A DNA stretch of 37,160 nucleotides from Pseudomonadota bacterium (GCA_026399375.1 JAPLRD010000170.1:1-37160), one strand, 5' to 3'. Positions 1 to 10,786 are shown, numbered from the stretch's first letter. Notes: generated by a model not told the origin, from the letters alone. Numbers and translations are program-made.

Positions 1-930
1 CTGACGGATCTGCGCGTCGTCTTCGCGCAGCGTGGATTCGAACTGCGCGGGAGAGAGGTAGCGCAGCGGCGCGTAGTACTGCAGCGACTTCACCTGGAAT
101 TCCGGGTCGGCCACCGCGCGCTCCACCGCCTTGGCGAGGCGCTCGCGGATGTCGGCAGGCATGCCCCTGGGCGCCGCCACACCGCGCAGCGACGACAGGA
201 TCAGCGGGAAGCCCTGCTCCTTTGCCGTCGGGATGTCGGGCGCGAGCGTGGTCCGTGCAGGGCTCAACTGCGCGATGATGCGCAGCGGCACGCCGCCCTT
301 CATCGCCTGGAACGATTCGCCGATGCTGATGCCGGCCATCACGATCTGCTTGCCGGCCATGGGCGCGCGCACCTCGCCCGCACCCTTGAAGGGGATGTGA
401 TTCACCTGCGCGCCGGCGAGCTTGCCGAAGAAAATGGTGGCGAGATGGCCGGGGGCGCCGACGCCGGGTGTGCCCACGGTCAGCGCGCCCGGGTTGGCTT
501 TGGCGAAAGCGGCGAGGTCTTTCATGTCCCTGATCGGCGAGTCTGCGTGCACGGCGAAACTCGCCGGATCGTCGACCACGTTGCCCAGCAGTTCGAAACT
601 CTCCCAGGTGTATTTCGTCTGGCGCTCCAGCGGGATCGCAAGAAAGCTCGGCGAGTTGACGAAGCCGATGGTGTAACCGTCGGGCGGCGCGGCCGCGATC
701 GCGGCAAAGCCGATGTCTCCGCCCGCGCCCGGGCGGTTCACGATCAGGACTTTCGCGCCGCCGCCGATGTGCTTTTCCAGGAACGGCACCAGCGCGCGCG
801 CCACCACGTCGGTGCCGCCGCCCGGGGCGAAGGCGACGATCATGGTGATGGGGCGCTCCGGATACGCCGCGCCGCTGATGCCGGGCAGACAGAGCAGCAT
901 TGCTGCGAGCAGACGCAAACATGGGTTCAT
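1..930 (-). CDS. Bug/TctC-family periplasmic substrate-binding protein (3' end beyond window)
   Basis: The frame is open from an ATG at 930 to the left edge, giving 310 codons without a stop. Family members are usually about 320 residues, so only the last 10-20 should be missing. The start is supported by GGGAGA five bases upstream. The N-terminus is a signal peptide (LRLLAAMLLCLPGISGAA), followed by the family opening YPERPITMIVAFAPGGGTD, then RPGAGGDIGFAAIAAAPPDGYT and, near residue 180, NHIPFKGAGE. These are Bug (TctC) receptor signatures; such proteins bind small carboxylates in the periplasm. No TctA/TctB membrane genes are adjacent, which is common for orphan Bug receptors. The ligand cannot be told. 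The gene is divergent from the cupin gene at 1176. Confidence 0.93.
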   Translation of the reverse strand, partial: MNPCLRLLAAMLLCLPGISGAAYPERPITMIVAFAPGGGTDVVARALVPFLEKHIGGGAKVLIVNRPGAGGDIGFAAIAAAPPDGYTIGFVNSPSFLAIPLERQTKYTWESFELLGNVVDDPASFAVHADSPIRDMKDLAAFAKANPGALTVGTPGVGAPGHLATIFFGKLAGAQVNHIPFKGAGEVRAPMAGKQIVMAGISIGESFQAMKGGVPLRIIAQLSPARTTLAPDIPTAKEQGFPLILSSLRGVAAPRGMPADIRERLAKAVERAVADPEFQVKSLQYYAPLRYLSPAQFESTLREDDAQIRQ

Positions 931-1039
931 TTCATTCTCCCTTGGATATTCAGGCTGGATCCTGCGCCACAACACGCAGTATGGGCAGGGGCGGTTGGAA
1001 ACTCAATCCCGCCCTGCTCGCGCGAGGGGGGGCTGCCCG

Positions 1040-1067
1040 GAAACCCGCGTCCCTTCTTGCTCTTCGG
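1040..1067 (+). repeat. 28-base imperfect dispersed repeat, copy A
   Basis: This 28-base stretch in the intergenic region before the cupin gene matches 3576-3603 at 25 of 28 positions in the same orientation, starting with GAAACCCGCGTCCCT. The rest of the 931-1175 gap shows no convincing promoter or hairpin. The origin is unknown; copy B lies inside the 3' end of a predicted gene. Confidence 0.4.
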
Positions 1068-1175
1068 CTGATTGCCGGGCTGCGGAGGCATCGATGGCGC
1101 ACCTTTGCGACGGCGGATTGCTTTCCCCCATCCTTTGCGTTAGCGTGCTTCCCTTACCAAGAGGGAGGGGTGCGC

Positions 1176-1790
1176 ATGAAACGTTTTCTATTGGGTGTTG
1201 TCGCGGCCGCGTGTTTCCCGGCGGCGCTGATGGCGCAGGATAAAGTCAATCCGACAGACCCGCAGCCGACCTGCCATATGTGTCCGGGCACCGTCATCCC
1301 GCTCGCCGAGCTCGAGGCCTATACGGCGAAAGCCAAAGCGGAGCGCTTGATCGACCAGCAGGTGCGCGATGTCAATATCGGCAAGGCCCACATCGGCATC
1401 GGCATGGTCTACCGCGGGAAGCTGGAGAAGCCCAGGCCCGACTCGGTCGCCGAGCACGATCATGTGAGCGAGGTCTATCACGTCATCTCCGGCGCCGCCA
1501 CGATCGTGCTGGGGCCGGATATCGTCAACCGGCAGCGGCGTCCGGCAACGCAGCGCACCGTGGTCGAATTCAACGGGCCGGGGAACAACGGCTCCGACAT
1601 CCGCGACGGCGTCGCGTATGACATCAAGGCAGGGGATGTGCTGGTCATTCCGGCGGGCACGGGCCACTGGTTCACCCGGATAGACGATCACATCAACTAC
1701 CTGATGGTCCGCATTGATCCGGACAAGGTCACGCCGCTCAAGGGCGAGGCGCAGTCGAAGGAATACTTGTCCAAGCCGCTGGCGCGCTGA
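1176..1790 (+). CDS. Secreted cupin-domain protein
   Basis: 204 residues. The ATG at 1176 is preceded by a purine-rich GAGGGAGGGG and begins a clear signal peptide (MKRFLLGVVAAACFPAALMAQ), so the longer upstream frame is not used. The cupin core lies at about residues 85-185: EHDHVSEVYHVISGAATIVLG holds two His and a Glu of the metal-binding motif 1, and GDVLVIPAGTGHWFTRI is motif 2 with its His. A CHMC motif lies just after the signal peptide (about residues 33-36) and could bind metal or form a disulfide. Single-domain secreted cupins of this type are mostly of unknown function. It stands alone, divergent from the Bug receptor gene and convergent with the ankyrin gene that ends at 1801. Confidence 0.88.
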   Translation: MKRFLLGVVAAACFPAALMAQDKVNPTDPQPTCHMCPGTVIPLAELEAYTAKAKAERLIDQQVRDVNIGKAHIGIGMVYRGKLEKPRPDSVAEHDHVSEVYHVISGAATIVLGPDIVNRQRRPATQRTVVEFNGPGNNGSDIRDGVAYDIKAGDVLVIPAGTGHWFTRIDDHINYLMVRIDPDKVTPLKGEAQSKEYLSKPLAR

Positions 1791-1800
1791 AGCGGCACGC

Positions 1801-2748
1801 CTACTTCGTTTCGCGCACCGTAATCAGCCGCGCCTTCTGTTCGCGCGGCAGCTTTCGATTGGCGCTGATTTCCAGAACGGCGGAGGTCCTCATGTCCAGT
1901 TCGGGCCTGGCGCGCAGCGCGGCGATCTTGCGGTCGATTTCGTCCAGGTCGCGGTTGAGTCCGCGCGCCGCCAGAATGCTGCGTATCCTGAGCAACTGCT
2001 CGATTTCTCCGGCGGGCGCCGGCGCCTTCGCGCGAGGCTCGGGCACCGAACGCACCGGTTCACCCCAGCGCTCCTTCGGCAGGCTGGCGGCCGCCGCGAA
2101 TTGCGTGGGATCGCTCACCAGCCGGGCGATGCCGAGGCGGTTGTATTTCATCGCCCATTCGAGCGCGCCGTCGCCGCGGTCGTTGCGTACGCCCCGGTCG
2201 GCGCCGCGCTCGATCAGCTTGCGTGCCAGCGATTCGTGCCCCTCGTAGACCGCCATCATCAGCACGCTTGAGCCGTTGGTGCTGCGCGCGTTGATGTCAG
2301 CGCCGCGATCCATCAGGTAGCGGGCGGTTTCTTCGTGGCCTGCGAACACGGCGTAGTGCAGGGCGGTCCATTGCTGCGGACCGCGATTGATCTGGGCGCC
2401 TCGCGCCAGCAGCCACTTCACCGCGTCCAGTTTGCCGCGCCAGGCCGCGTGCAGCAAGGCCTGTTCGCCCGCCGCATTGGTCTTGTTGACGTCGGCTCCG
2501 CGTGCGACGAACAGATCCATCAGCGGAATGTTGCCCTCCCAGGCGGCGATCATCAGGCCGGTGCCGATGCGATCGGCGAGGAAGTCCGGCGCGAGGCCGG
2601 CGTCCAGCCATTCGCGCGCCTGCGCGATGTCGCCGGCCTCCATGCGCACGCCGAAGCGGATCGGATCGGGAAGTTCCGCGCGCACGGGTTGCGCGAAGGC
2701 GAGCGCCGCCAGAACCGCCGCCAGGAATATCCAGGACGCCTGTTTCAT
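1801..2748 (-). CDS. Secreted ankyrin-repeat protein
   Basis: 315 residues. Signal peptide at 1-24 (MKQASWIFLAAVLAALAFAQPVRA), so a periplasmic or exported protein. Residues about 30-215 form five to six ankyrin repeats with recognisable TALHYAVFAGHEETARYLMD and GSSVLMMAVYEGHE helices and the loop phrases RGADVNK, RGAQINR and RGADINA. The C-terminal third is Pro/Ala rich and then charged and helical (GEIEQLLRIRSILAARG), without a recognised domain. Ankyrin stacks bind proteins; the partner is unknown. The gene is divergent from the TonB-like gene at 2841, with only about 90 bases between the two starts, so the promoters must be close or overlapping. Confidence 0.88.
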   Translation of the reverse strand: MKQASWIFLAAVLAALAFAQPVRAELPDPIRFGVRMEAGDIAQAREWLDAGLAPDFLADRIGTGLMIAAWEGNIPLMDLFVARGADVNKTNAAGEQALLHAAWRGKLDAVKWLLARGAQINRGPQQWTALHYAVFAGHEETARYLMDRGADINARSTNGSSVLMMAVYEGHESLARKLIERGADRGVRNDRGDGALEWAMKYNRLGIARLVSDPTQFAAAASLPKERWGEPVRSVPEPRAKAPAPAGEIEQLLRIRSILAARGLNRDLDEIDRKIAALRARPELDMRTSAVLEISANRKLPREQKARLITVRETK

Positions 2749-2840
2749 GAGTTCCCGGTCATCGCCACATTATTCCCTTGCAAGATTTGCCCGGCTGGGG
2801 CGATTATTGTCTGTCGAAACCAGTTTTTCCGCCAACCTGC

Positions 2841-3431
2841 ATGCGCTTCGCCGATCCGGTTCTGGGCAAGGCCCTGGTCTTGTCGCTTTCCCTGCACGCG
2901 ATTTTGCTTGCCGCGGGCGACTTGCTCATCCTGCCATCGGCGCCGGGGGCGCAGCAGTCGCCGGAGCAGCGGCTCGAGGTCGTGCTGCAGGCCAATGAAA
3001 TATGGGAGGATCAACTGCCGCTGATGCCGCCGGAGCTGGCGCAGCAGAAGGAGATGCGGCCGCCGGTACCGCGTATGCGCGAGACGCCGGCGCGAGAGCG
3101 GCCTGCGGTGATCGCCTCGCGCGGCGGCTTCGCCTTTGATGCCGGGACGGAGCCGGTGGAGGAGGCGACGCGCCGGGCTGAAGCGCAGTTGGCCCGGGAA
3201 CTGCTTTATCCGGCGGAGGCGATCGCGCGCGGCCTGGAAGGGCGGGTCATGGTGCTGCTGTTCCTCGATGCGTCCGGAAATCCCGTCGCCGCCAGGGTCG
3301 AGGCGAGCAGTGGTCATGCCCTGCTCGACGATGCCGCCTTGCGTGCCGCCAGGACGCTGCGCGCGCTGCCCAAGTCCGTGCCGCGCGAGGCCTTGCTGCC
3401 GGTGCGTTTCCGTTTGTACGAGCGACAGTAG
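2841..3431 (+). CDS. TonB C-terminal domain (energy transducer-like) protein
   Basis: 196 residues from the ATG at 2841. The longer frame from 2778 gives an unlikely N-terminus, while 2841 puts a single N-terminal membrane anchor (about residues 9-30, ALVLSLSLHAILLAAGDLLIL) right after a short charged start, as in TonB. The middle is Pro/Arg/Glu rich (periplasmic spacer). The C-terminal 90 residues carry the TonB fold: LLYPAEAIARGLEGRVMVLLFLDASGNPVAARVEASSGHALLDDAALRA. No ExbB/ExbD or TonB-dependent receptor gene is adjacent, so it may be an orphan or a structural relative. There is no clear Shine-Dalgarno site before the start. Confidence 0.85.
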   Translation: MRFADPVLGKALVLSLSLHAILLAAGDLLILPSAPGAQQSPEQRLEVVLQANEIWEDQLPLMPPELAQQKEMRPPVPRMRETPARERPAVIASRGGFAFDAGTEPVEEATRRAEAQLARELLYPAEAIARGLEGRVMVLLFLDASGNPVAARVEASSGHALLDDAALRAARTLRALPKSVPREALLPVRFRLYERQ

Positions 3432-3524
3432 ACCTGCCGTCGCCTATGGTGCGGTAAGTACGGGCGAACCGCGGCGCGCGCATGCGCCTGGAATCTGCCT
3501 GCAGCTTGTTTGCGTTGTCGCAGT

Positions 3525-3992
3525 TCAGTTCAGATCGGTACAGGCAGTGCGGGCGTCGCCCGTCGTGACCAGCCTGAAACCCGCGTCCCTGCTTGTTCTG
3601 CGGCCGGTTCGTGCGCGGCAGCGCGACTGCTCCGGCGCGCACCCGGATCGCTGGCCTGCCCCTTCCTCGAGGGTGATGTTCACGCGCGAGCCGGACGGTA
3701 CGCCAAACGCGACCAGCATGCGCTCGCCGTCGATGGCTTTCACGCCGATGAACAGTTCCAGTTCGTCTACGCGGACGGTGATATCGCTGCCGGCCTCGAT
3801 CGCCAGTTCGGTCTCCCTGCCCGTGACGCACAGGTGCGCGCGCAGCACGCCGTCGCAGGATGGTCGAAGCGAAAGAACCCCGGCCTGCTCGAACTTGTCA
3901 TTGCCGATGAGGATTCGGTCTTCGAACGAAATCCAGTAGCGGCGCAGGCGGGGGTCGCCGCGGGGATTCCATAGTCGTGCCACATTACCCAC
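3525..3992 (-). CDS. Unrecognised protein, second gene of a small two-gene unit; faint CsrA-like pattern
   Basis: 155 residues from a GTG at 3992. The GTG overlaps the stop of the upstream small gene and has AAGGA about six bases before it, which supports it over several longer or shifted frames here. The first 110 residues read as a compact beta-rich domain with coherent hydrophobic periodicity (RYWISFEDRILIGNDKFEQ; ELFIGVKAIDGERMLVAFGVP). The last 45 residues are Arg/Cys/Thr rich, low in hydrophobics and include copy B of a dispersed 28-base repeat, so the true C-terminus may be eroded. I do not recognise the family. Residues about 62-105 follow the order of conserved positions of CsrA, with insertions; this is a weak impression only. 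Confidence 0.55.
   Translation of the reverse strand: MGNVARLWNPRGDPRLRRYWISFEDRILIGNDKFEQAGVLSLRPSCDGVLRAHLCVTGRETELAIEAGSDITVRVDELELFIGVKAIDGERMLVAFGVPSGSRVNITLEEGAGQRSGCAPEQSRCRARTGRRTSRDAGFRLVTTGDARTACTDLN
3576..3603 (+). repeat. 28-base imperfect dispersed repeat, copy B
   Basis: Matches 1040-1067 at 25 of 28 positions in the same orientation. It falls inside the 3' part of the minus-strand gene 3525-3992, encoding its odd Arg-rich tail, which may mean that the tail was acquired with the repeat. Confidence 0.4.
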
Positions 3993-4173
3993 GGCGTTTC
4001 CTTCTGTGTTTGCTTCGCATCGCGTCGGCCAGGCAGCGCAGGCATATCGCGATCGCGCGGTCCTGCACGGCCAGTTCGTAGGGCAGCGCCAGGCCGCTTC
4101 GAACCCAGGCTTGACGCAGGGGAACATCCTTTCGTGAATCTGCCTCCAGGGGCAAAGCCAACTGCCGGGACAT
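3985..4173 (-). CDS. Small protein of unknown function (62 aa)
   Basis: The ATG at 4173 has a near-ideal ribosome-binding site, AAAGGAGG, five bases upstream; the in-frame upstream ATG at 4230 has none, so the shorter form is chosen. The protein starts MSRQLALPLEA, then has an amphipathic middle (ELAVQDRAIAICLRCLADAMR) with a CxxC pair and a very basic tail (SKHRRKRRG), compatible with nucleic-acid binding. No family recognised. Its stop overlaps the GTG start of the next gene (3992), so the two are translationally coupled and probably act together. It is divergent from eda across a 240-base gap. Confidence 0.6.
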   Translation of the reverse strand: MSRQLALPLEADSRKDVPLRQAWVRSGLALPYELAVQDRAIAICLRCLADAMRSKHRRKRRG

Positions 4174-4365
4174 GGCAACCTCCTTTGCGGAGCACTGCGT
4201 TTCAGGACGCTGTGTGGGCGGTATGCGCACCGCCTCTGTTTATGATTATCGGCACTATCCGGCGGAAGCCAAGGGCGGAACAACGGGGTTTTCGCGGCCC
4301 AATTCGTGTGTAAGGCGAGGTACGGAAGCATGACGAATATCAAGCCAGAGCCCTTTGACTGATGT

Positions 4366-4378
4366 AGAGTTAGACTCT
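4366..4378 (+). promoter_or_regulatory. Short inverted repeat upstream of eda, possible operator
   Basis: AGAGT-TAG-ACTCT is a perfect 5-base-arm palindrome 36 bases before the eda start and just downstream of a TTGACT hexamer (4355-4360) that could be a -35 element. No good -10 hexamer is found at the right spacing, so the promoter assignment is weak. The 4174-4413 gap shows nothing else convincing. Confidence 0.25.
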
Positions 4379-4413
4379 GCTTCTCCGTCAGAACTACTTT
4401 AAGAATCGCGCGC

Positions 4414-5043
4414 ATGTCCCTGGTTACAGTATTCAATACACGCGTTCTGCCCGTCGTAGTCCTGGACGATGCCGACCTTGCGCTGCCTCTGGCCGAAGCG
4501 CTGCTCGAGGGTGGAATCGACGCCATGGAAATTACCCTGCGCCACGCCTGCGCCCTCGACGCGATAGCGAAAGTCCGGGCAGGGCTCGAAGGCATGTGCG
4601 TGGGCGCCGGCACCCTGACCCGTCCGGAGGACTTCAGCCGCGTCGCCGCAGCCGGTGCGCGCTTTGCCGTATCCCCCGGCTTGACGCCGGCGCTCGCCGC
4701 CGCCGCGCGCGCCAGCGCGCTGCCCTTCATTCCGGGCGTGATGACGCCGTCGGAGGTGATCGCGGCGCAGGAGCAGGGCTACTCCCTGCTGAAGCTGTTT
4801 CCGGCTGGGCAGGTGGGCGGGCTGGCGATGCTGAAGGCTTTGGCTTCGCCGTTTGCCGGCGTGCGCTTTTGTCCGACCGGGGGCGTTTCCGCGGAGACGC
4901 TGAAACTGTTCCTGCAGCAGACGAACGTGGCCATGGTCGGCGGTTCCTGGTTGACGCCGGCCGACGCGATCAAGTCGCGCGACTGGAAGCGCGTCGCCAG
5001 ACTGGCGCGCGAGGCGAGCGATATCGCGGCGGGGTCGGCTTGA
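4414..5043 (+). CDS. eda: KDPG aldolase (2-keto-3-deoxy-6-phosphogluconate aldolase)
   Basis: 209 residues, the normal length of this TIM-barrel aldolase, which splits 2-keto-3-deoxy-6-phosphogluconate into pyruvate and glyceraldehyde 3-phosphate in the Entner-Doudoroff pathway. Visible signatures: MEITLRH with catalytic Glu39 and Arg43, the VGAGTLTRPED loop, PGVMTPSEV, the Schiff-base Lys127 in LLKLFPA, and the phosphate-binding loop FCPTGGVS. No edd (dehydratase) gene is adjacent. Glycogen phosphorylase follows 101 bases downstream on the same strand, so the two may share a carbohydrate-catabolic role, though the gap contains a separate tandem repeat. The ribosome-binding site is weak. Confidence 0.95.
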   Translation: MSLVTVFNTRVLPVVVLDDADLALPLAEALLEGGIDAMEITLRHACALDAIAKVRAGLEGMCVGAGTLTRPEDFSRVAAAGARFAVSPGLTPALAAAARASALPFIPGVMTPSEVIAAQEQGYSLLKLFPAGQVGGLAMLKALASPFAGVRFCPTGGVSAETLKLFLQQTNVAMVGGSWLTPADAIKSRDWKRVARLAREASDIAAGSA

Positions 5044-5089
5044 TCGGGGGGGCGGTCGCCGGCCGCACATTCTGCGCATGGACGAATTT

Positions 5090-5137
5090 GGATTTAACGA
5101 CTGCTGAACTCAACGACCGCTGGACTTAACGACTGGA
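5090..5137 (+). repeat. Three tandem 16-base repeats before glgP
   Basis: Units at 5090-5105, 5106-5121 and 5122-5137 follow the consensus G(G/A)A(T/C)T(T/C)AACGAC(T/C)G(C/G)(T/A), exactly abutting, with the core AACGAC invariant. The third unit merges into the glgP ribosome-binding site (GGAGG, 5135-5139). Sixteen bases is about 1.5 helical turns. It could be a regulatory array or simple slippage. Confidence 0.6.
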
Positions 5138-5144
5138 GGCCATC

Positions 5145-7589
<2,445 letters not shown>

Positions 7590-7627
7590 GGCGGCCCGAG
7601 CCTCGGGACAGCACGCGCGGGAGGTCC

Positions 7628-8662
<1,035 letters not shown>

Positions 8663-9502
8663 TTACTTCCCGCCGAAGAGGCGCGATCGCGCTTCCGCAG
8701 CCGCCTGTTCCATGGTCATGAAGACGGCGCCTTCGCGCGCCAGCCCTGCCAGCAACTCTTCGAGGGCGAGCATGCGGTAGCCGCGGCCGATGACGTAAGG
8801 GTGCATGGTGTAGGTGAGAATGCCCCAGTCCACGCTCTTCTTCATGTAGAGAAATTCGTCCATCCAGCCCTGCATGACCGTGCGCGGCGACTGCAATCCG
8901 GGCATCACCGTGTTGGGCAGCCGCCAATACTCGAAGTGGGGATGATCGTCCATGGTCCAACTGATCGGCATTTCCATGAGCGACGTCGGCTCGCCGAAAT
9001 GGTAGGGCTTCCCCAGTTCGACCACGTCGCCGAGCCTGGCGCGATAGGGAATGTAGTCCGCGCCCATCAGGCTGCTGTCGTACTCGAATTCTTGGGCCAG
9101 CAGCAGCTCAATGGTGTTGGCGCTCAAGTCCCAGGCCGGCGAGCGGTAGCCCCTGGCCTTGCGCCCAGTCAGGCGCACGATCGCATCGTTGGCGCGCACC
9201 ATGTCCGCCTCCTCTTCTTCCCGCGTCTGGCTGGCAGGCGGGACGTGAGCCCAGCTGTGGTGGCCGATTTCATGGCCGTCGCTCACCACCGCCTCGCACG
9301 CGGCGGGATAGGTTTCGATGGTGAATCCGGGCACGAACCAGGTGCTGGGAAGGGCGTGGAGCTTGAGCAGATCCAGGATGCGGCGCGAACCCGTGATGCC
9401 GAACTCGCCGCGCGAAAGCGGTGTCGGCGTGCTCAGACCGCGGGAGATGAAACCGGATTGCGCATCGAAATCGAAGGTCAGGCAGACAATATGACGGGGC
9501 AT
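8663..9502 (-). CDS. NodB/polysaccharide-deacetylase family hydrolase
   Basis: 279 residues from the ATG at 9502, with AGAGGA upstream. It has no signal peptide, so it is cytoplasmic. Motif 1 is LTFDFDAQ (Asp11, Asp13); motif 2 is HEIGHHSWAH (His77, His81, His82, His86), supplying metal ligands; motif 3 is GYRSPAWDLS. Cytoplasmic members without a signal peptide include PuuE-type allantoinases and cyclic-imide hydrolases as well as sugar deacetylases. Given the neighbouring C-N hydrolases in the divergent cluster, an amide or cyclic-imide substrate is a reasonable guess, but this is inference. Probably co-transcribed with the flavoenzyme downstream. Confidence 0.88.
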   Translation of the reverse strand: MPRHIVCLTFDFDAQSGFISRGLSTPTPLSRGEFGITGSRRILDLLKLHALPSTWFVPGFTIETYPAACEAVVSDGHEIGHHSWAHVPPASQTREEEEADMVRANDAIVRLTGRKARGYRSPAWDLSANTIELLLAQEFEYDSSLMGADYIPYRARLGDVVELGKPYHFGEPTSLMEMPISWTMDDHPHFEYWRLPNTVMPGLQSPRTVMQGWMDEFLYMKKSVDWGILTYTMHPYVIGRGYRMLALEELLAGLAREGAVFMTMEQAAAEARSRLFGGK

Positions 9503-9661
9503 GGCAGTCCTCTATACGCGGTACAATTATCGGTGCGAATCAACGGTGCAGGAAAATGGCGGCGAGAGCATCGGCGGGGGCGGGGGCTGAAGCGTTGACG
9601 GGGGTGGCAGTTCTTATTTGGCCAATTCGGAAATTACCGGCATGGCCTCCAATCCAGGTGA

Positions 9662-9689
9662 GCAGGAGGGGATATGTCCCCTCGTTTTG
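9662..9689 (+). repeat. 28-base hairpin repeat, copy 1
   Basis: GCAGGAGGGG - six variable bases (ATATGT) - CCCCTCGTTTTG. The AGGGGA/TCCCCT arms form a perfect stem with a TATG loop. The same 10- and 12-base flanks recur at 25532-25559 around a different six-base centre. It lies in the divergent gap between the deacetylase and the permease, about 60 bases before the permease start. No convincing promoter hexamers were found in the rest of the 9503-9747 gap. Confidence 0.65.
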
Positions 9690-9747
9690 TAATGGACAAT
9701 ATGCATTTTAATCCGGTTGGCCGATCGTGGCGCTGCAAGGTGCGGGG

Positions 9748-10572
9748 ATGACGATCGCGGGAAAAGAGGCCCCGGTGCCGGCAGCGTCGAGCGCCCGCGG
9801 CGCCTGGCGCGCGCTGGAGCGCTGGAGTTCGACCCTGCTCATCGTCGTGCTGGTGGCGTTGTGGGAAGCGATGGTGCTGGCATTCGACATTCCCTCCTTT
9901 CTGTTGCCGGCGCCCAGCGAAATCGCCAAACTCGTGGTCAAGGAGTGGTCGCTGATTCAGATGCACTCGCTCGCGACCATCTGGGCCGTCCTGACCGGCT
10001 ACGTCGCCGCAGTGGTATTCGCCCTTTTCGTTTCGGCGCTGATGATCCGCTTTCCGTTGTTCGAGCGCCTGATCATGCCGATTTTCGTCGGACTGCAAAG
10101 CGTTCCCAAGATCGCCATCGCGCCCTTGATCCTGGTCTGGGTCGGCGCCGGAATGGGATCGAAGATCCTGGTGGTCATGTCGATCGCTTTTTTCCCCATC
10201 GTCATCAACACCATGGCGGGATTCAAGGAAGTGGACCGCGGCCTCTACGACGTTTTCCATTCGGTTGCCGCGACCGAACGGCAAATGCTGTTCAAGCTGC
10301 GCCAACCCTACGCCATACCCTACATATTCGCCGGCCTGCGGATCGCCACGACGCTGGCGGTGCTCGGCGCCATCGTCGCCGAATGGCTGGCGGCCTCGAA
10401 CGGGCTGGGCTATCTCGTGCTCTCGGGTAGCTTCAATTTCAACACTGCGAGGTCGTTTGCCGCGATCATCGCGCTGGCGATCATCGGCACCGCGTTCTTC
10501 AACCTGATGTCGTGGCTGGAGCGGCGCATTTCCTGGCGCACCGGAATCAATGATTCGACCGCGCAGGTATGA
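9748..10572 (+). CDS. ABC transporter permease (SsuC/TauC/ThiX type)
   Basis: 274 residues from the ATG at 9748 (AAGG seven bases upstream); an in-frame GTG at 9727 is the alternative. It is a BPD_transp_1 inner-membrane permease with about six helices; the first is at roughly residues 28-46 (TLLIVVLVALWEAMVLAF), followed by FLLPAPSEIAKLV, typical of nitrate/sulfonate/thiamin-precursor importers. The EAA-type coupling loop reads GLYDVFHSVAATERQMLFKLRQPYAIPYIFAGLRIA, with an ALGAIVAEW-like helix (AVLGAIVAEWLAA) after it. It is the first gene of the importer; binding protein and ATPase follow, but a palindromic element separates it from them, which is unusual. Confidence 0.92.
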   Translation: MTIAGKEAPVPAASSARGAWRALERWSSTLLIVVLVALWEAMVLAFDIPSFLLPAPSEIAKLVVKEWSLIQMHSLATIWAVLTGYVAAVVFALFVSALMIRFPLFERLIMPIFVGLQSVPKIAIAPLILVWVGAGMGSKILVVMSIAFFPIVINTMAGFKEVDRGLYDVFHSVAATERQMLFKLRQPYAIPYIFAGLRIATTLAVLGAIVAEWLAASNGLGYLVLSGSFNFNTARSFAAIIALAIIGTAFFNLMSWLERRISWRTGINDSTAQV

Positions 10573-10655
10573 ACGATCAGCACAGTTCCGGTCGCAGCAA
10601 CCCGTTTTCTTGTTCATGGTCCAAAAGCGTATTTCAGAATGAAAATTCCATAAAT

Positions 10656-10753
10656 TGTCATTCCGAGTCCCCGTCCGGGGATAAACTTCGCGAGGAATCT
10701 GCTTCTGAATCAAACAAAAAGCAGATTCCTCAGCCTTCGGCTTCGGAATGACA
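10656..10753 (+). mobile_element. MITE-like palindromic element, about 98 bases
   Basis: The outer arms TGTCATTCCGA (10656-10666) and TCGGAATGACA (10743-10753) are perfect complements. The inner arms GAGGAATCTGCTT (10692-10704) and AAGCAGATTCCTC (10719-10731) are also perfect, with a 14-base loop. The outer flanks AATT and TTAATT are alike. The TGTCATTCCGAG...GAGGAATCTGCTT pattern is a widely scattered palindromic element of bacterial genomes (from memory). It is lower in GC than its surroundings, encodes no protein and sits between two genes of one importer. In RNA it would fold into a long hairpin that could affect expression of the genes downstream. Confidence 0.8.
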
Positions 10754-10786
10754 GTTAATTTGGAAATGGCCTCTAAGGAGAATATT

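Noticed and set aside
3525-4730. Long 401-codon minus-strand frame through the eda promoter region
   Set aside because: The upstream two thirds overlap eda and the well-supported small gene 3985-4173. Only the part after the GTG at 3992 has a ribosome-binding site and protein-like sequence.
7595-7607. CCCGA-GCC-TCGGG hairpin between the convergent glgP and flavoenzyme genes
   Set aside because: Only a five-base stem with a three-base loop and no T run on either strand, so not supported as an intrinsic terminator.
10569-10751. 60-codon frame whose ATG overlaps the permease stop (ATGA)
   Set aside because: It runs through the palindromic element and its product is low-complexity Ser/Asn/Glu. 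The overlap is probably chance, though a relic of an interrupted gene is conceivable.
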